Shown here piece by piece: positions 1 through 12,064 of a DNA stretch of 64,000 nucleotides. The notes below the pieces were generated by a model. It searched no databases and was not told the DNA's origin. It worked only from the letters and a program-made list of their open reading frames with translations. Positions within the stretch are counted from its first letter, which is position 1, and every line of letters starts with the position of its first letter. A program made the position numbers and the translations under genes. The stretch is from Providencia sp. PROV188 (GTDB lineage: Bacteria > Pseudomonadota > Gammaproteobacteria > Enterobacterales > Enterobacteriaceae), in the NCBI RefSeq assembly GCF_027595165.1, contig NZ_CP097291.1:310001-374000 (forward strand), read 5' to 3'.

Positions 1-1
1 T

Positions 2-1651
<1,650 letters not shown>

Positions 1652-1688
1652 CGGTTAAACGAATGGCTGATAGGAAAATCAGTTTTGG

Positions 1689-2318
1689 TTAATCTTGGCT
1701 TTCGTAATTAAAAATAGGTAATCCCAAACGGTAGCGGATGGCAAGCAGCCTGGCACTTAAACCTGCGACCAACGTGATAATAACCACGATATCTTTAGGG
1801 AGTGGTGTATACAGCAAGCCGATATATAACCATGCGGCAGCAAAAGAGACGCCCGCGTAGACTTCTTTTTGGAAAACCAGAGGGATGGTGTTACACAGCA
1901 TGTCACGAAGTACACCGCCAAATACACCGGTCACTACAGCAGCAATGGCGGCAATAATAGGGCTATAATTCATATCGAGGGCTATTTGGGCACCAAGAAT
2001 AGAGAAGACGATTAAGCCAATCGCATCAAGTATTAAGAAGAGCCGGCGAAGGTGTTTCATCATCGGGGCTATCCAGATGGTGACAATGGCGGCACCTGCT
2101 ACGGTCATGATGTACTCGGGGTGGGCAACCCAACCTAGAGGGTAGTGACCGAGTAGAATATCACGGACAGAGCCACCGCCGATGGCGGTTGCAGAAGCAA
2201 TAATAATGACGCCAAAGACATCCATTTTACGGCGTCCAGCAGCTAAAGCGCCTGTCATGGCTTCGGCAGTAATACCAATAATATAGAGAACACTTAATAA
2301 CATGATGGTTTTATTCAA
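1689..2318 (-). CDS. yicG: YicG, UPF0126/TRIC-like inner membrane protein
   Basis: A 209-residue integral membrane protein of the UPF0126 family, related to trimeric intracellular cation channels; in E. coli the homologue is YicG. The sequence shows about seven hydrophobic segments in two similar halves, each with a glycine-rich turn followed by an Arg-Asp pair ([11 protein letters not shown] near residue 48 and [11 protein letters not shown] near residue 133). This duplicated glycine-rich motif marks the family. It sits next to ligB, as in E. coli. The transported species cannot be read from the sequence. Confidence 0.9.
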   Translation of the reverse strand: MNKTIMLLSVLYIIGITAEAMTGALAAGRRKMDVFGVIIIASATAIGGGSVRDILLGHYPLGWVAHPEYIMTVAGAAIVTIWIAPMMKHLRRLFLILDAIGLIVFSILGAQIALDMNYSPIIAAIAAVVTGVFGGVLRDMLCNTIPLVFQKEVYAGVSFAAAWLYIGLLYTPLPKDIVVIITLVAGLSARLLAIRYRLGLPIFNYESQD

Positions 2319-2447
2319 TACTATAGTGATTGTCTAAGGGTAATATTACTTGTGAAACTTCTCGACTGAGATTTTTTATTCTCTTAAAGAATTGATTAGT
2401 TAAAGTAATCCGATAGCCTATGTTAAATGATGTCAAAGGATAACAGA

Positions 2448-3755
2448 TTGAGCAATAAAATGCCTTATAAAGAAATGTGTATTACTGATGATTCGCGAAG
2501 TCATCAGCTTACAAATATTAATGTTTGGACACCAGATAGCCAGTGGTTAGCTTATGATGTTCGACCAATTGGCAGTTCATTTACCGGGCAAACCATAGAA
2601 AAAATTCATGTTATTACCCATCAAAAAGTAGAAATTTATCGAGGATTGCATGGTGCCCATGTTGGCGTAGTCACTGTAAGCGCTGAAAATCCGCCTCGTT
2701 ATGCTTTTATTCAGGGTCCAGAATATCCCGATGAGTCTTGGCAGTATGATTTCCATCATCGCCGAGGTGTTTACGTTGATGACTGCCAACTCGGTATTGC
2801 GCATCCGATTGATGCAATGTGCATTACGCCACCTTATATGGCGGGTGCGCTCAGAGGTGGAACACATGTTCATGTTTTTAGCCCTGATGGGAAGTGGTTG
2901 AGCTTTACCTATAATGACCATGTTTTGCATGAGATCGATCTTCAATTAGACCAACGCAATGTGGCTGTTGCCGTACCTGCAGGCGCAGTGACCATTGAAC
3001 CTATTGGTCATGAAAGAGAATATAGCGGCGATTTTTTCTGTAGTGTTGTGACGAAGACAACTTTGATGCCAACTCCGAATAGCGACGAGATTAGCCGAGC
3101 CTATGAAGAGGGATGGGTTGGTCAACGTGGTTATATGAATCAACAAGGCCAGTGGCAACGACGTGCATTAGCGTTTATTGGAGATACGCATCATCAAAAT
3201 GGTGACGTGGTCCCTGAAGTTTACTTAGTTGATTTACCTGAAGATCCAAATGAATTCAAAATCCAAGGCGATGAACCTCTGCAAGGTACCGAAAAAACCA
3301 TGCCAGCGCCGCCTAAGGGTGTGAAACAAAGGCGTTTAACGTATACACATCATCGGAAGTTTCCAGGGCTAGCGAAACAGCCAAGACACTGGTTGCGTAC
3401 TTCACCAAATGGCGAATTAATCGCCTGTTTGATGCATGATGATCATGGCATTGTGCAATTATGGTTGGTGGCAACGGCAACAGGAGTACTCACTCAGGTG
3501 ACATTTGGCAAGTTTTCAATTCAGTCTGCATTTAGTTGGAATAAAACTGGTGAGTATCTCTGCTTTGTGTATGACAATAGCGTTGTACGTTGCCATGTGG
3601 CGACTAGAGATTTAGAACGGTTAACTCAGAGAACAGAAATAGCCCCTGTCGCAGATGCTGTTGTCTTTTCTCCAAATGATAAATTTGTAGCATTTATGCG
3701 AGATATTAATGGGTTTAGACAGATTTATATTGTTGAAACAGGGTTGTCTAATTAA
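2448..3755 (+). CDS. yidR: YidR, DUF3748 TolB-like beta-propeller protein
   Basis: About 435 residues, similar to E. coli YidR (DUF3748), a protein with WD40/TolB-like beta-propeller repeats and no assigned function. Repeated phrases such as TPDSQWLAYDVRP, SPDGKWLSFTYND, SPNGELIACLMHD and SPNDKFVAFMRD mark the blades. No signal peptide is visible. The frame is open from an ATG at 2427, but the only good ribosome binding site (AAAGGA, 2435-2440) lies seven bases before an in-frame TTG at 2448, so I place the start there; ATG at 2460 is an alternative. yidQ follows on the other strand, as in E. coli. Confidence 0.85.
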   Translation: MSNKMPYKEMCITDDSRSHQLTNINVWTPDSQWLAYDVRPIGSSFTGQTIEKIHVITHQKVEIYRGLHGAHVGVVTVSAENPPRYAFIQGPEYPDESWQYDFHHRRGVYVDDCQLGIAHPIDAMCITPPYMAGALRGGTHVHVFSPDGKWLSFTYNDHVLHEIDLQLDQRNVAVAVPAGAVTIEPIGHEREYSGDFFCSVVTKTTLMPTPNSDEISRAYEEGWVGQRGYMNQQGQWQRRALAFIGDTHHQNGDVVPEVYLVDLPEDPNEFKIQGDEPLQGTEKTMPAPPKGVKQRRLTYTHHRKFPGLAKQPRHWLRTSPNGELIACLMHDDHGIVQLWLVATATGVLTQVTFGKFSIQSAFSWNKTGEYLCFVYDNSVVRCHVATRDLERLTQRTEIAPVADAVVFSPNDKFVAFMRDINGFRQIYIVETGLSN

Positions 3756-3778
3756 AGTTTATCTGGAATAACACTCAT

Positions 3779-3816
3779 GAAGAATAAAAAGGTGGGTATT
3801 CATCTTTTTATTCTTC
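3779..3816 (+). terminator. 13-bp perfect hairpin after yidR
   Basis: GAAGAATAAAAAG (3779-3791) is exactly complementary to CTTTTTATTCTTC (3804-3816) across a 12-base loop. It starts 23 bases after the yidR stop codon. It is followed by A residues instead of a T run, so it may act as a 3'-end stabilising hairpin rather than a true intrinsic terminator. Confidence 0.4.
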
Positions 3817-4043
3817 AAAAAAAGAGGGCTTAAGTAATCATTAAATTAAATGCTCAATATTTGATTCATGTATATTGATTTAAAATTAATAAGCGGTGGG
3901 TTAATAGAATAGATTAAAAAAGATGGAAATTTGGTCAGTAAGATAAAGGATTTATTAACCTAAATTAAGTTAATAATATTAATTATATTTTAAGTATTAT
4001 ATTCTTGATTAGAGCATCAATAAGCTACTTTTATATAGGAAAA

Positions 4044-4430
4044 TTATTGAGGGTTCTTTGGCTGTTGTTTATCAAATTGCAGCTTATCAGGTGACTGTTT
4101 ATCAAGTCGCTGTTTATCAAGTTGTTCTACACGTTTTTTTGGTGAATCTGCCTCTTGTGAGCCGTTTGAATGCATATAATCCATCGGAATTAATAATGTA
4201 TCCATGAGTGCAGTAAATGGTAAATCAATAACCAGCAACGGCTTAACTACCCAGCCGGTATCTTCATGCTGCAGCATATCAACGCTATTTTTTGTCCCAG
4301 GATAATAGCTATCAGTAGGGCCAGCATGAGTCATAATACTGGAGCACCCACTTAATGTAAGAGTTAATAAGGTGGAAAATGCTAACGACCTAAAAAAAAT
4401 CAAGCTTGGCATATATATGTTGACCTGCAT
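4044..4430 (-). CDS. yidQ: YidQ, DUF1375 lipoprotein
   Basis: A 128-residue predicted lipoprotein of the DUF1375 family. The N-terminal hydrophobic segment ends in the lipobox L-S-G-C near residue 29, which predicts signal peptidase II cleavage and lipid attachment. The body resembles E. coli YidQ (tract Y-Y-P-G-T, D-L-P-F-T-A-L-M-D-T-L-L-I-P-M-D). The C-terminal tail is longer than usual and made of degenerate Asp-Lys-Gln units encoded by short repeats; it may be a polymorphic tail. The start could be Met1 or Met7. Function unknown. Confidence 0.87.
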   Translation of the reverse strand: MQVNIYMPSLIFFRSLAFSTLLTLTLSGCSSIMTHAGPTDSYYPGTKNSVDMLQHEDTGWVVKPLLVIDLPFTALMDTLLIPMDYMHSNGSQEADSPKKRVEQLDKQRLDKQSPDKLQFDKQQPKNPQ

Positions 4431-4742
4431 TTAAATGAATTTTGCCTAATCAGAGATCATAATAACTAAAAACTAAAAATTCACAATCGAGCAACTCTAT
4501 TATTATTTAAGATACCCTCAGAATAATAGCTCTTTTTTGTATTATTTTATGTCGGTGATGTTAATAATTAGCAATTAAATTGTTTTTAACTAAAGTATGA
4601 AAATGCATAATTGAATTGCTGTGAACTGTGCTCTATCACACAACTTCCTCTGTGTTTATTTGGCACAATCGATTCAGTTGCAAATGTAATAACTCCGTAT
4701 GTCCCGTATTTTGGTTCATTGTCGTCAAAAGGATAGCGGTCT
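4431..4742. other. yidQ-yidE divergent intergenic region, with a U-tailed hairpin
   Basis: No gene is seen in these 312 bases. In E. coli the small heat-shock genes ibpA and ibpB occupy this junction; no trace of an IbpA/B frame is visible here. It must hold the promoters of yidQ and yidE. On the + strand GAGC and TATTATT (4489-4504) can pair with AATAATAGCTC (4522-4532), followed by six T (4533-4538), which resembles an intrinsic terminator or attenuator. A clear ribosome binding site for yidE (AAAAGGA) ends about ten bases before its ATG. Confidence 0.45.
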
Positions 4743-6401
4743 ATGAGTGAATTAGCGCTTACAGTCAGTTTATTAGCATTAGCTGCCGCACTAGGCTTAT
4801 GGATAGGTAATTGGAAAATCCGCAACGTGGGCTTAGGGATTGGCGGGGTTCTTTTTGGTGGAATTATTGTTGGGCATTTTGCGCGAAGTTATGGCTTGTC
4901 TCTCAATAATGACATGCTGCATTTTATTCAAGAATTTGGTTTGATTCTCTTCGTTTATACCATCGGGATACAAGTTGGACCCGGTTTTTTCTCTTCTTTG
5001 CGTGTTTCTGGTTTAAAACTCAATGGATTTGCCTTGATGGTGGTTATTTTAGGGGCTGTCGTTACCGCTATTATCTATAAAATAGCGGACATTCCTCTAC
5101 CAATTATTTTGGGCATTTTCTCGGGCGCAGTCACGAATACACCATCGTTAGGGGCTGGGCAGCAAATTCTATCTGATTTAGGGTCTGATCCGAGTTTGGT
5201 CGGACAAATGGGAATGGGGTATGCGATGGCTTACCCAATGGGAATTTGCGGTATTTTGCTGGTGATGTGGCTCGTTCGTATTATCTTTCGTATCTCGGTA
5301 GATAAAGAAGCTGCGGAGTTTAATAGTGCGAACGTTCAGCATCGTGACTCACTGCAAACGATGAACATCGCGGTGCGCAATACCAATCTTGATGGCTTGA
5401 TGATGCAAGACATTCCCATGCTTGGCAGTGAAGACATTGTTTGCTCGCGGCTAAAACGCGGGGAAATGCTGGTGGTGCCTCAGCCGACGACAGAAATACA
5501 TCTTGGAGATCTACTGCATGTTGTTGGGCAAAGAGAAGACTTAAATAAAGTTCGCCTAATCCTTGGTGAGGAGGTTGAAGCTTCATTATCAACTTCAAGT
5601 TCTGTATTGCACTCTGTCCGAGTGGTCGTGACTAATGACGCTGTACTAAGTAAACGTTTAAAAGAACTGAATCTCAAGCAGAAGTATGATGTGGTGGTAA
5701 CTCGTTTGAACCGGACTGGGATTGACCTGATGGCAAACAACAATTCTGTACTGCAATTTGGTGATATCCTCAATATTGTTGGGCGTCCTGAATCAATTGA
5801 AGCGGTCACAGCAATACTTGGAAACGCGAAACAAAAATTACAGCAAGTCCAGATGCTGCCTGTATTTATTGGAATAGGTTTGGGGGTTGTTTTAGGCTCG
5901 TTACCGATATTTGTACCGGGCTTTCCTGCTGCATTGAAGCTAGGTTTAGCGGGCGGACCATTAGTTGTTGCCTTGATCCTTGGACGAATAGGTACCATTG
6001 GACGACTGTATTGGTTTATGCCACCAAGTGCCAACTTAGCGTTGAGAGAGCTTGGAATTGTGATGTTCTTGGCAGTTGTCGGGCTGAATTCGGGAGGGAG
6101 TTTTATTGAAACTCTTATTCAAGGTGATGGACTCACATGGATTGGCTATGGGCTATTAATTACCTTTATTCCTCTGTTTATCACCGGCTTAGTTGCACGC
6201 ATTTTCGGAAAAATGAATTATTTAAGCCTATGTGGTGTATTGGCAGGCTCTATGACAGATCCACCAGCATTAGCTTTTGCAAATAATATCCATCCAACCA
6301 GCGGAGCACCGGCACTTTCTTATGCCACGGTATATCCTTTAGCGATGTTTTTACGCATTATTTCGCCGCAGTTATTAGCTATCTTATTTTGGGCATTATG
6401 A
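4743..6401 (+). CDS. yidE: YidE, AspT/YbjL-type putative transporter
   Basis: A 552-residue membrane protein of the aspartate:alanine antiporter (AspT)-like family; the E. coli homologue YidE is 553 residues. Two blocks of about five transmembrane helices flank a cytoplasmic middle region (about residues 190-375) holding two RCK_C/TrkA-C-type domains, each with a G-D-x-L-x-V-V-G-like end ([14 protein letters not shown] and [14 protein letters not shown]). The [11 protein letters not shown] motif in the first half and G-S-M-T-D-P-P-A-L in the second are the family's inverted re-entrant signatures. Substrate is unknown. Confidence 0.92.
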   Translation: MSELALTVSLLALAAALGLWIGNWKIRNVGLGIGGVLFGGIIVGHFARSYGLSLNNDMLHFIQEFGLILFVYTIGIQVGPGFFSSLRVSGLKLNGFALMVVILGAVVTAIIYKIADIPLPIILGIFSGAVTNTPSLGAGQQILSDLGSDPSLVGQMGMGYAMAYPMGICGILLVMWLVRIIFRISVDKEAAEFNSANVQHRDSLQTMNIAVRNTNLDGLMMQDIPMLGSEDIVCSRLKRGEMLVVPQPTTEIHLGDLLHVVGQREDLNKVRLILGEEVEASLSTSSSVLHSVRVVVTNDAVLSKRLKELNLKQKYDVVVTRLNRTGIDLMANNNSVLQFGDILNIVGRPESIEAVTAILGNAKQKLQQVQMLPVFIGIGLGVVLGSLPIFVPGFPAALKLGLAGGPLVVALILGRIGTIGRLYWFMPPSANLALRELGIVMFLAVVGLNSGGSFIETLIQGDGLTWIGYGLLITFIPLFITGLVARIFGKMNYLSLCGVLAGSMTDPPALAFANNIHPTSGAPALSYATVYPLAMFLRIISPQLLAILFWAL

Positions 6402-6574
6402 TTGTGAATAAAGGAAGGAATAAGATATGGAGAAAAAGTATCCGTCTATATAAGGGCGTAATTGGTCTTTGTTCTAGCCATAACTGATATTGAAAAAGTG
6501 GTTTAATAACCGCGAATAAGATTTGTCGTGTACAAATATATTCGATTTCAATTATGGAGTTCTCGCTAATTTTG

Positions 6575-6604
6575 GCCCTTTCCTCAATGGAAAGGGCTTT
6601 TTTT
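6575..6604 (+). terminator. Intrinsic terminator downstream of yidE
   Basis: GCCCTTTCC (6575-6583) pairs with GGAAAGGGC (6589-6597) over a five-base loop, followed by seven T. It reads for + strand transcription and lies about 170 bases beyond the yidE stop, leaving an unusually long 3' untranslated stretch. Confidence 0.85.
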
Positions 6605-6620
6605 AACCCTACTGCTAGAT

Positions 6621-7877
6621 TTAGCGTTCAGATTCTTGATAGGCTTTTTCTAATTCTTGAGCAAGGATTTGAATCCCTTGCTCAATCTTTTCCGGCTCAG
6701 GAACATAGTTCATACGCATACATTCATGGGCATGTTGCCAATCTTCTTCAAGTCCTGGGAAAAAGTAATGTCCCGGAACCATCAATACACCACGTGCTTT
6801 TAAGCGGCGATAAAGTTCTAAACAGCTAATTGGCAGGTCTTTAAACCACAACCACAAGAAAATGGCGCCCTCAGGTTTATGAATAAGGCATTTATCTTCA
6901 GGGATATAGCGGCGAATGATCTTAATGACTTCTTCAACGCGCTGTTTATAGAATGGTCCTATAACATTTTGAGATAATTCAAATAAATCGTCACGCTGTA
7001 GCATTTCAAGTGCGATGCTTGGACCGATACCACCCGGAGCAAGACTAATAATGCCATTCATATTACTGATGGCACCAATCAACTCTTCATTACCAATAAT
7101 AATACCGCAGCGAGTTCCCGGTAGACCGAGTTTTGATAAGCTCATACACAGGATGACATTGTCATTCCAAAATGGTGTGGCTTCGCTAAATATAATGCCG
7201 GGGAAGGGAACACCATACGCATTATCAATCAATAATGGAATATTATGTTGCTTAGCTAATTGGTCAAGATGCAGCACTTCCTCATCGGTGATCACGTTTC
7301 CTGTTGGATTCGTTGGGCGAGATACGCAAATTACACCAATATCTTCAGTAATTTCAAGGGTGTTGAAATCAACGTGATATTTAAACTGACCATCAGGCAA
7401 AAATTCAATTTGCGGCTTATTTGCCACAAAAAGATCATCATCAAGTCCAGAGTCTGCATAACCCACATATTCAGGGGCAATTGGGAAAAGCACTTTACGA
7501 GAGATACCATCTTCAAAGCGACCAGCAAGTAGGTTAAATAGATAGAAAAACGCACTTTGGCTGCCGTTTGTTAGCGCAATATTTTTCGCGCTGATATCCC
7601 AGCCTAGTTTCGCTTTTAGAGTTGCTGCTAGCGCTTTCAACATGGCATCTTTGCCTTGAGGACCATCATAGTTACACAAGGTATCGGTCAATTGCCCATT
7701 GGCACACATTTCAGCGAGGAGATCTTGGAAATATTTATCCATCTCAGGAATATGAGCAGGGTTCCCACCACCAAGCATAATAGCACCGGGGGTTCTGAGA
7801 CCTTCATTCAAGTCTTTCATTAATTCTGAAATGCCTGAATTCTTAGCAAATTTATTACCAAATTTAGAGAAATTCAT
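6621..7877 (-). CDS. avtA: Valine-pyruvate aminotransferase AvtA
   Basis: Pyridoxal-phosphate enzyme that transfers the amino group between valine (or alanine) and alpha-keto acids, linking alanine and branched-chain amino acid pools. 418 residues, full length. The N-terminus (GLRTPGAIMLGGGNPAHIPEM, residues 27-46) closely follows E. coli AvtA. PLP-binding features are N190 in SRPTNPTGN, D218, the Schiff-base lysine K249 in MSLSKLGLPG and R257. The gene stands alone and is convergent with yidE; no attenuator for branched-chain control is evident upstream. Confidence 0.95.
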   Translation of the reverse strand: MNFSKFGNKFAKNSGISELMKDLNEGLRTPGAIMLGGGNPAHIPEMDKYFQDLLAEMCANGQLTDTLCNYDGPQGKDAMLKALAATLKAKLGWDISAKNIALTNGSQSAFFYLFNLLAGRFEDGISRKVLFPIAPEYVGYADSGLDDDLFVANKPQIEFLPDGQFKYHVDFNTLEITEDIGVICVSRPTNPTGNVITDEEVLHLDQLAKQHNIPLLIDNAYGVPFPGIIFSEATPFWNDNVILCMSLSKLGLPGTRCGIIIGNEELIGAISNMNGIISLAPGGIGPSIALEMLQRDDLFELSQNVIGPFYKQRVEEVIKIIRRYIPEDKCLIHKPEGAIFLWLWFKDLPISCLELYRRLKARGVLMVPGHYFFPGLEEDWQHAHECMRMNYVPEPEKIEQGIQILAQELEKAYQESER

Positions 7878-8066
7878 TGTATTTATTCACATTTGTTTAT
7901 TAGGTTGTTAATGGAATTTCCAACATACCGCGCCCCCACCTAGAGTTCAATAGCTTAATTACAGTTCTTTTTCATATAAAATGTCAAACATAGGTAATAA
8001 ATTAGTTTTTTGGGTTATCTTATTGACCAAGCTTAGTTTATTTGTGTTGTTATATATTCAGGTTCC

Positions 8067-8090
8067 ATCGATAAATTTTGATTTATCGAT
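8067..8090 (-). terminator. Inverted repeat at the 3' end of tag
   Basis: ATCGATAAA (8067-8075) and TTTATCGAT (8082-8090) form a perfect 9-bp stem with a six-base loop, overlapping the tag stop codon. No T run follows on the minus strand, so it is only a weak terminator candidate. Confidence 0.35.
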
Positions 8091-8646
8091 ACTGGCAACA
8101 ATTTACAAGGTGGTCATTGACCATCCCAGTGGCTTGCATAAAGGCGTAGCAAGTAACAGAACCTACAAATTTGAAGCCATGTTTTTTCAGTGCGTTAGAC
8201 AAGTTTTTAGAAAGTTCTGTTTCCGCAGGGACTTGGGCAGATTCCGTCCATTTATTCACAATAGATTGGTGGTCCACAAAGTCCCAAATGAAAGTAGAAA
8301 AATCTATTCCTTCGCTTTTCATCGCTAAATAAGCTTTGGCGTTAGCAATAATCGCGTTGATTTTTAATCTGTTACGAATAATTCTTGAGTCTTGCATAAG
8401 CCGCTCTATATCTTTTTCATCCATCAAGGCAATCTTTTCAGGATCAAATTGATGGAATAGGTCTCGGTACCCTTGGCGCTTTTTCAAAATAGTGTACCAA
8501 GAGAGCCCTGCTTGCTGGCCTTCGAGGCAGATCATTTCGAATAATTCTTGATTATCCTTGGTGGGTTTTCCCCATTCATTATCGTGATAGGCAATATATT
8601 CGGGATCTTGGTTGACCCAATGACAGCGAGTGAGTGAGGTTTCCAT
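8083..8646 (-). CDS. tag: DNA-3-methyladenine glycosylase I
   Basis: Base-excision repair enzyme that removes N3-methyladenine from alkylated DNA. It carries the family's zinc-binding set: Cys in R-C-H-W-V at the N-terminus, His in YIAYHDNEWG, and the C-terminal His and Cys in VNDHLVNCC. The catalytic-pocket Glu is in CLEGQQAGLSW. The frame is open from an ATG at 8652, but AAGGA on the minus strand lies five bases before the ATG at 8646, giving a start M-E-T-S-L-T-R-C that also fits the family length of about 187. A perfect LexA box sits some 50 bases upstream, which predicts SOS control. Confidence 0.95.
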   Translation of the reverse strand: METSLTRCHWVNQDPEYIAYHDNEWGKPTKDNQELFEMICLEGQQAGLSWYTILKKRQGYRDLFHQFDPEKIALMDEKDIERLMQDSRIIRNRLKINAIIANAKAYLAMKSEGIDFSTFIWDFVDHQSIVNKWTESAQVPAETELSKNLSNALKKHGFKFVGSVTCYAFMQATGMVNDHLVNCCQYR

Positions 8647-8698
8647 TTTCATCCTTTTTCTAATTATGTTCAGCTTGTGAGCAAGAATAGAATCTTTA

Positions 8699-8718
8699 TA
8701 CTGTATAAAAATACAGTT
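8699..8718. promoter_or_regulatory. LexA (SOS) box upstream of tag
   Basis: CTGTATAAAAATACAG (8701-8716) fits CTGT-N8-ACAG exactly, and the flanks (TA before, TT after) extend the match to the E. coli consensus. It lies about 53-72 bases before the tag start and about 130 bases before glyQ, so tag is the probable target. On the minus strand it overlaps a TATAAA-like -10. Confidence 0.8.
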
Positions 8719-8845
8719 TTAAAGGGGTGAAATTAATTTTTTTTCTTTTTAGAATGGTTACAGACGTATTCATTGCTGTATATCTGGCGGTCAAAGGGTA
8801 TACTGGTCACTTTCTTAAATTTCACGTATCGCGTGCGGATCTAAC

Positions 8846-9754
8846 ATGCAAAAGTTTGATACCAAAACCTTTCAAGGTCTTATCCTGACATTACAGGATT
8901 ACTGGGCGCGCCAAGGCTGTACCATTGTTCAACCACTGGACATGGAAGTCGGCGCAGGTACTTCACACCCAATGACGTGTTTGCGCGCTTTAGGTCCAGA
9001 GCCTATCGCAGCAGCTTATGTTCAGCCATCTCGCCGACCAACTGATGGTCGCTATGGTGAAAACCCGAACCGTCTACAGCACTATTACCAATTTCAGGTG
9101 ATCATTAAGCCTTCGCCTGACAATATCCAAGAGTTGTACTTAGGTTCATTAAAAGAACTTGGTATTGACCCAACTGTCCATGACATTCGCTTCGTTGAAG
9201 ATAACTGGGAAAACCCAACACTGGGTGCTTGGGGTCTGGGTTGGGAAGTTTGGTTAAATGGCATGGAAGTGACTCAGTTTACTTACTTCCAGCAAGTGGG
9301 TGGTCTGGAGTGTAAACCTGTAACCGGTGAAATCACTTATGGTCTTGAGCGTCTTGCTATGTATATTCAAGGCGTTGATAGCGTGTACGATCTGGTTTGG
9401 TGCGATGGCCCACTGGGTAAAACCACGTATGGCGATATTTATCACCAAAACGAAGTTGAGCAATCCACGTATAACTTTGAACATGCCAATGTTGAATTCT
9501 TATTCAAATGCTTTGAAGAGTATGAAAAAGAAGCTCAATATCTGCTTGCTTTAGAAACGCCTCTGCCACTTCCGGCTTATGAGCGTATTTTAAAAGCTGC
9601 TCATACCTTTAACTTACTGGATGCCCGTAAGGCAATTTCAGTCACAGAACGCCAGCGCTATATTTTACGCATCCGTACCCTGACTAAAGGGGTGGCAGAA
9701 GCTTATTATGCTTCTCGTGAAGCGCTGGGTTTCCCTATGTGTCATAAGAACTAA
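8846..9754 (+). CDS. glyQ: Glycyl-tRNA synthetase alpha subunit
   Basis: Catalytic alpha subunit of the bacterial alpha2-beta2 glycyl-tRNA synthetase, which charges tRNA-Gly. 302 residues. The sequence from [12 protein letters not shown] through [32 protein letters not shown] and TFFQQVGG-like [10 protein letters not shown] is nearly identical to E. coli GlyQ, with class II motifs in the RYGENPNR and [10 protein letters not shown] segments. glyS starts nine bases after the stop, so the two form an operon. A TATACT -10-like element lies at 8799-8804. Confidence 0.98.
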   Translation: MQKFDTKTFQGLILTLQDYWARQGCTIVQPLDMEVGAGTSHPMTCLRALGPEPIAAAYVQPSRRPTDGRYGENPNRLQHYYQFQVIIKPSPDNIQELYLGSLKELGIDPTVHDIRFVEDNWENPTLGAWGLGWEVWLNGMEVTQFTYFQQVGGLECKPVTGEITYGLERLAMYIQGVDSVYDLVWCDGPLGKTTYGDIYHQNEVEQSTYNFEHANVEFLFKCFEEYEKEAQYLLALETPLPLPAYERILKAAHTFNLLDARKAISVTERQRYILRIRTLTKGVAEAYYASREALGFPMCHKN

Positions 9755-9763
9755 GAGGCTGTC

Positions 9764-11833
9764 ATGACTCAACAGACTTTCCTAGTGGAAATCGGTACAG
9801 AAGAGTTACCGCCGAAGGCTCTTCGTTCTCTTGCAGAATCATTCGCCGCTAACTTTACTGCGGAATTGGATGGTGCAGATATCGCTCATGGAGCAGTGAA
9901 CTGGTTTGCTGCACCTCGTCGTTTAGCGCTGAAAGTGGAAAACTTATCCGGGGCTCAGCCAGATCGCGAAGTTGAAAAACGTGGCCCTGCAATTTCCCAA
10001 GCATTTGATGCTGAAGGTAAACCCACAAAAGCAGCCGAAGGTTGGGCGCGTGGCTGTGGGATCACCGTTGATCAAGCAGAACGCTTAACCACAGATAAAG
10101 GCGAATGGTTACTGTATCGCGCACAAATGAAAGGGCAGCCAGTCAGCGAATTATTGATTGATATGGTTAGCCGTTCACTAGCGAAATTACCGATCCCTAA
10201 ATTAATGCGCTGGGCAGATAAAGAAACTCAGTTTGTACGTCCAGTACATACTGTGACATTACTGCTGGGTAGCGATGTTGTTAAGGGTGAAATTCTTGGT
10301 ATTAAGAGCGACCGTATTATCCGTGGTCACCGTTTTATGGGTGAAGCTGAATTCACAATTGATAACGCGGAACAATATCCAGAAATTTTACGCACTCGCG
10401 GTAAAGTCATTGCAGATTATGCTGAGCGTAAAGCGACAATTATTGCCGATGCAGAAAAAGCTGCTCAAGCGTTGGGCGGTAAAGCAGATTTAACCGACAG
10501 CTTAGTTGAAGAAGTGGCTTCTTTGGTTGAATGGCCAGTAGTATTAACAGCAAAATTCGAAGAGAAATTCTTAGAAGTTCCTGCTGAAGCACTGGTATAC
10601 ACCATGAAAGGCGACCAAAAATATTTCCCTGTTTATGATAATGCTGGCAAGTTAATGCCGAACTTTATCTTTGTGGCAAATATTGAGTCTTCAGATCCTC
10701 AGCAAATTATCTCCGGTAACGAAAAAGTCGTTCGCCCGCGTTTAGCAGATGCGGAATTCTTCTTCAAAACTGACCGTAAGCAGCGCTTAGAAGATAACTT
10801 ACCACGTTTAGAAACTGTTCTGTTCCAGCAACAGCTAGGTACTCTGCGTGATAAAACCGATCGCTTAGAAGCGTTAGCAGGTTGGATTGCGAGTAAGATT
10901 GGTGCGGATGTAAATCACGCAACCCGTGCAGGCTTACTGGCTAAATGTGACTTGATGACCAACATGGTCTTTGAATTCACAGACACTCAAGGTGTTATGG
11001 GGATGCACTATGCTCGCCATGACGGTGAGTCAGAAGATGTTGCACTTGCACTAAAAGAACAGTATCAACCGCGTTTTGCGGGTGATGAATTGCCATCTAC
11101 TGATGTTTCTGCGGCATTAGCGTTAGCTGAAAAAATGGATACTCTCGCAGGTATTTTCGGTATCGGTCAGCATCCGAAAGGGGATAAAGACCCATTCGCT
11201 CTGCGCCGTGCGGCATTAGGTGTGTTACGTATTATCGTTGAAAAAGGCTATCAGCTTGATCTTGTGGAAATGACCCAAGAGGCTGTACGTCTATATGGCG
11301 ATAAACTGACTAACAAAAATGTCGTGGAAGATGTGGTTGAGTTCATGCTAGGTCGCTTCCGTTCTTGGTACCAAGAACTGGGCTACAGCATCGACACTAT
11401 CCAAGCCGTATTAGCACGTCGCCCAACTCAGCCAGCTGACTTCGATGCGCGCGTTAAAGCAGTAACTCACTTCCGTTCTTTAGAAGAAGCACAAGCGCTG
11501 GCAGCTGCCAACAAACGTGTTTCTAACATTCTGAGTAAGTCAGAAGAGAAACTCGCTGATAGCGTGTTAGCGTCTGTACTGAAAACGCCAGAAGAAGTGA
11601 AATTAGCCACTCACGTTGTGGTACTGCAAGACAAGCTTGCGCCAATGTTTGCTGAACGTAACTACCAAGAAGCACTCGTAGAGTTAGCCTCTTTACGTGA
11701 CGTCGTTGATGAATTCTTTGCTAATGTCATGGTGATGGATGAAGATCCTGCTGTGCGGAATAACCGTTTAACACTGTTAAGCCAGCTTCGCGAGTTATTC
11801 TTAAAAGTTGCAGATATTTCACTGCTTCAATAG
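9764..11833 (+). CDS. glyS: Glycyl-tRNA synthetase beta subunit
   Basis: Beta subunit, needed for tRNA-Gly binding and activity. 689 residues, the same length as E. coli GlyS. It opens with [14 protein letters not shown], typical of the family; the HD-like region follows in the middle and the DALR anticodon-binding domain is at the C-terminus (about residues 580-680). Start fixed by the short gap after glyQ and an AGAGGCTGTC ribosome-site region. A strong hairpin terminator follows at 11907-11940. Confidence 0.98.
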   Translation: MTQQTFLVEIGTEELPPKALRSLAESFAANFTAELDGADIAHGAVNWFAAPRRLALKVENLSGAQPDREVEKRGPAISQAFDAEGKPTKAAEGWARGCGITVDQAERLTTDKGEWLLYRAQMKGQPVSELLIDMVSRSLAKLPIPKLMRWADKETQFVRPVHTVTLLLGSDVVKGEILGIKSDRIIRGHRFMGEAEFTIDNAEQYPEILRTRGKVIADYAERKATIIADAEKAAQALGGKADLTDSLVEEVASLVEWPVVLTAKFEEKFLEVPAEALVYTMKGDQKYFPVYDNAGKLMPNFIFVANIESSDPQQIISGNEKVVRPRLADAEFFFKTDRKQRLEDNLPRLETVLFQQQLGTLRDKTDRLEALAGWIASKIGADVNHATRAGLLAKCDLMTNMVFEFTDTQGVMGMHYARHDGESEDVALALKEQYQPRFAGDELPSTDVSAALALAEKMDTLAGIFGIGQHPKGDKDPFALRRAALGVLRIIVEKGYQLDLVEMTQEAVRLYGDKLTNKNVVEDVVEFMLGRFRSWYQELGYSIDTIQAVLARRPTQPADFDARVKAVTHFRSLEEAQALAAANKRVSNILSKSEEKLADSVLASVLKTPEEVKLATHVVVLQDKLAPMFAERNYQEALVELASLRDVVDEFFANVMVMDEDPAVRNNRLTLLSQLRELFLKVADISLLQ

Positions 11834-11906
11834 GTTGATTTTTAATCAGTTATTTTCTGTTTAGAAAATAATTGCATAAATATGACCTTCCCAGTGATTG
11901 GAATAA

Positions 11907-11940
11907 ATAAGCGCTAAAATATTTTTAGCGCTTATTTTTT
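11907..11940 (+). terminator. Intrinsic terminator after glyQS
   Basis: AATAAGCGCTAAAA (11907-11920) pairs with the following TTTAGCGCTTATT, then T residues. Long uninterrupted stem just downstream of glyS. Confidence 0.85.
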
Positions 11941-12064
11941 ATCCAAAAATAGACGTAAAAATAAGAAACCATACCATTTTGATGGTTTTATCAGCATACG
12001 AACGGTTTTAGCGAAAAATAGGGTTGACGATCCCCATTCTTGGCAGTATTATTCACACCGTTTT

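Noticed and set aside
6554-6829. 91-codon + frame over the terminator and the end of avtA
   Set aside because: Begins at a terminator hairpin and lies antisense to a conserved enzyme.
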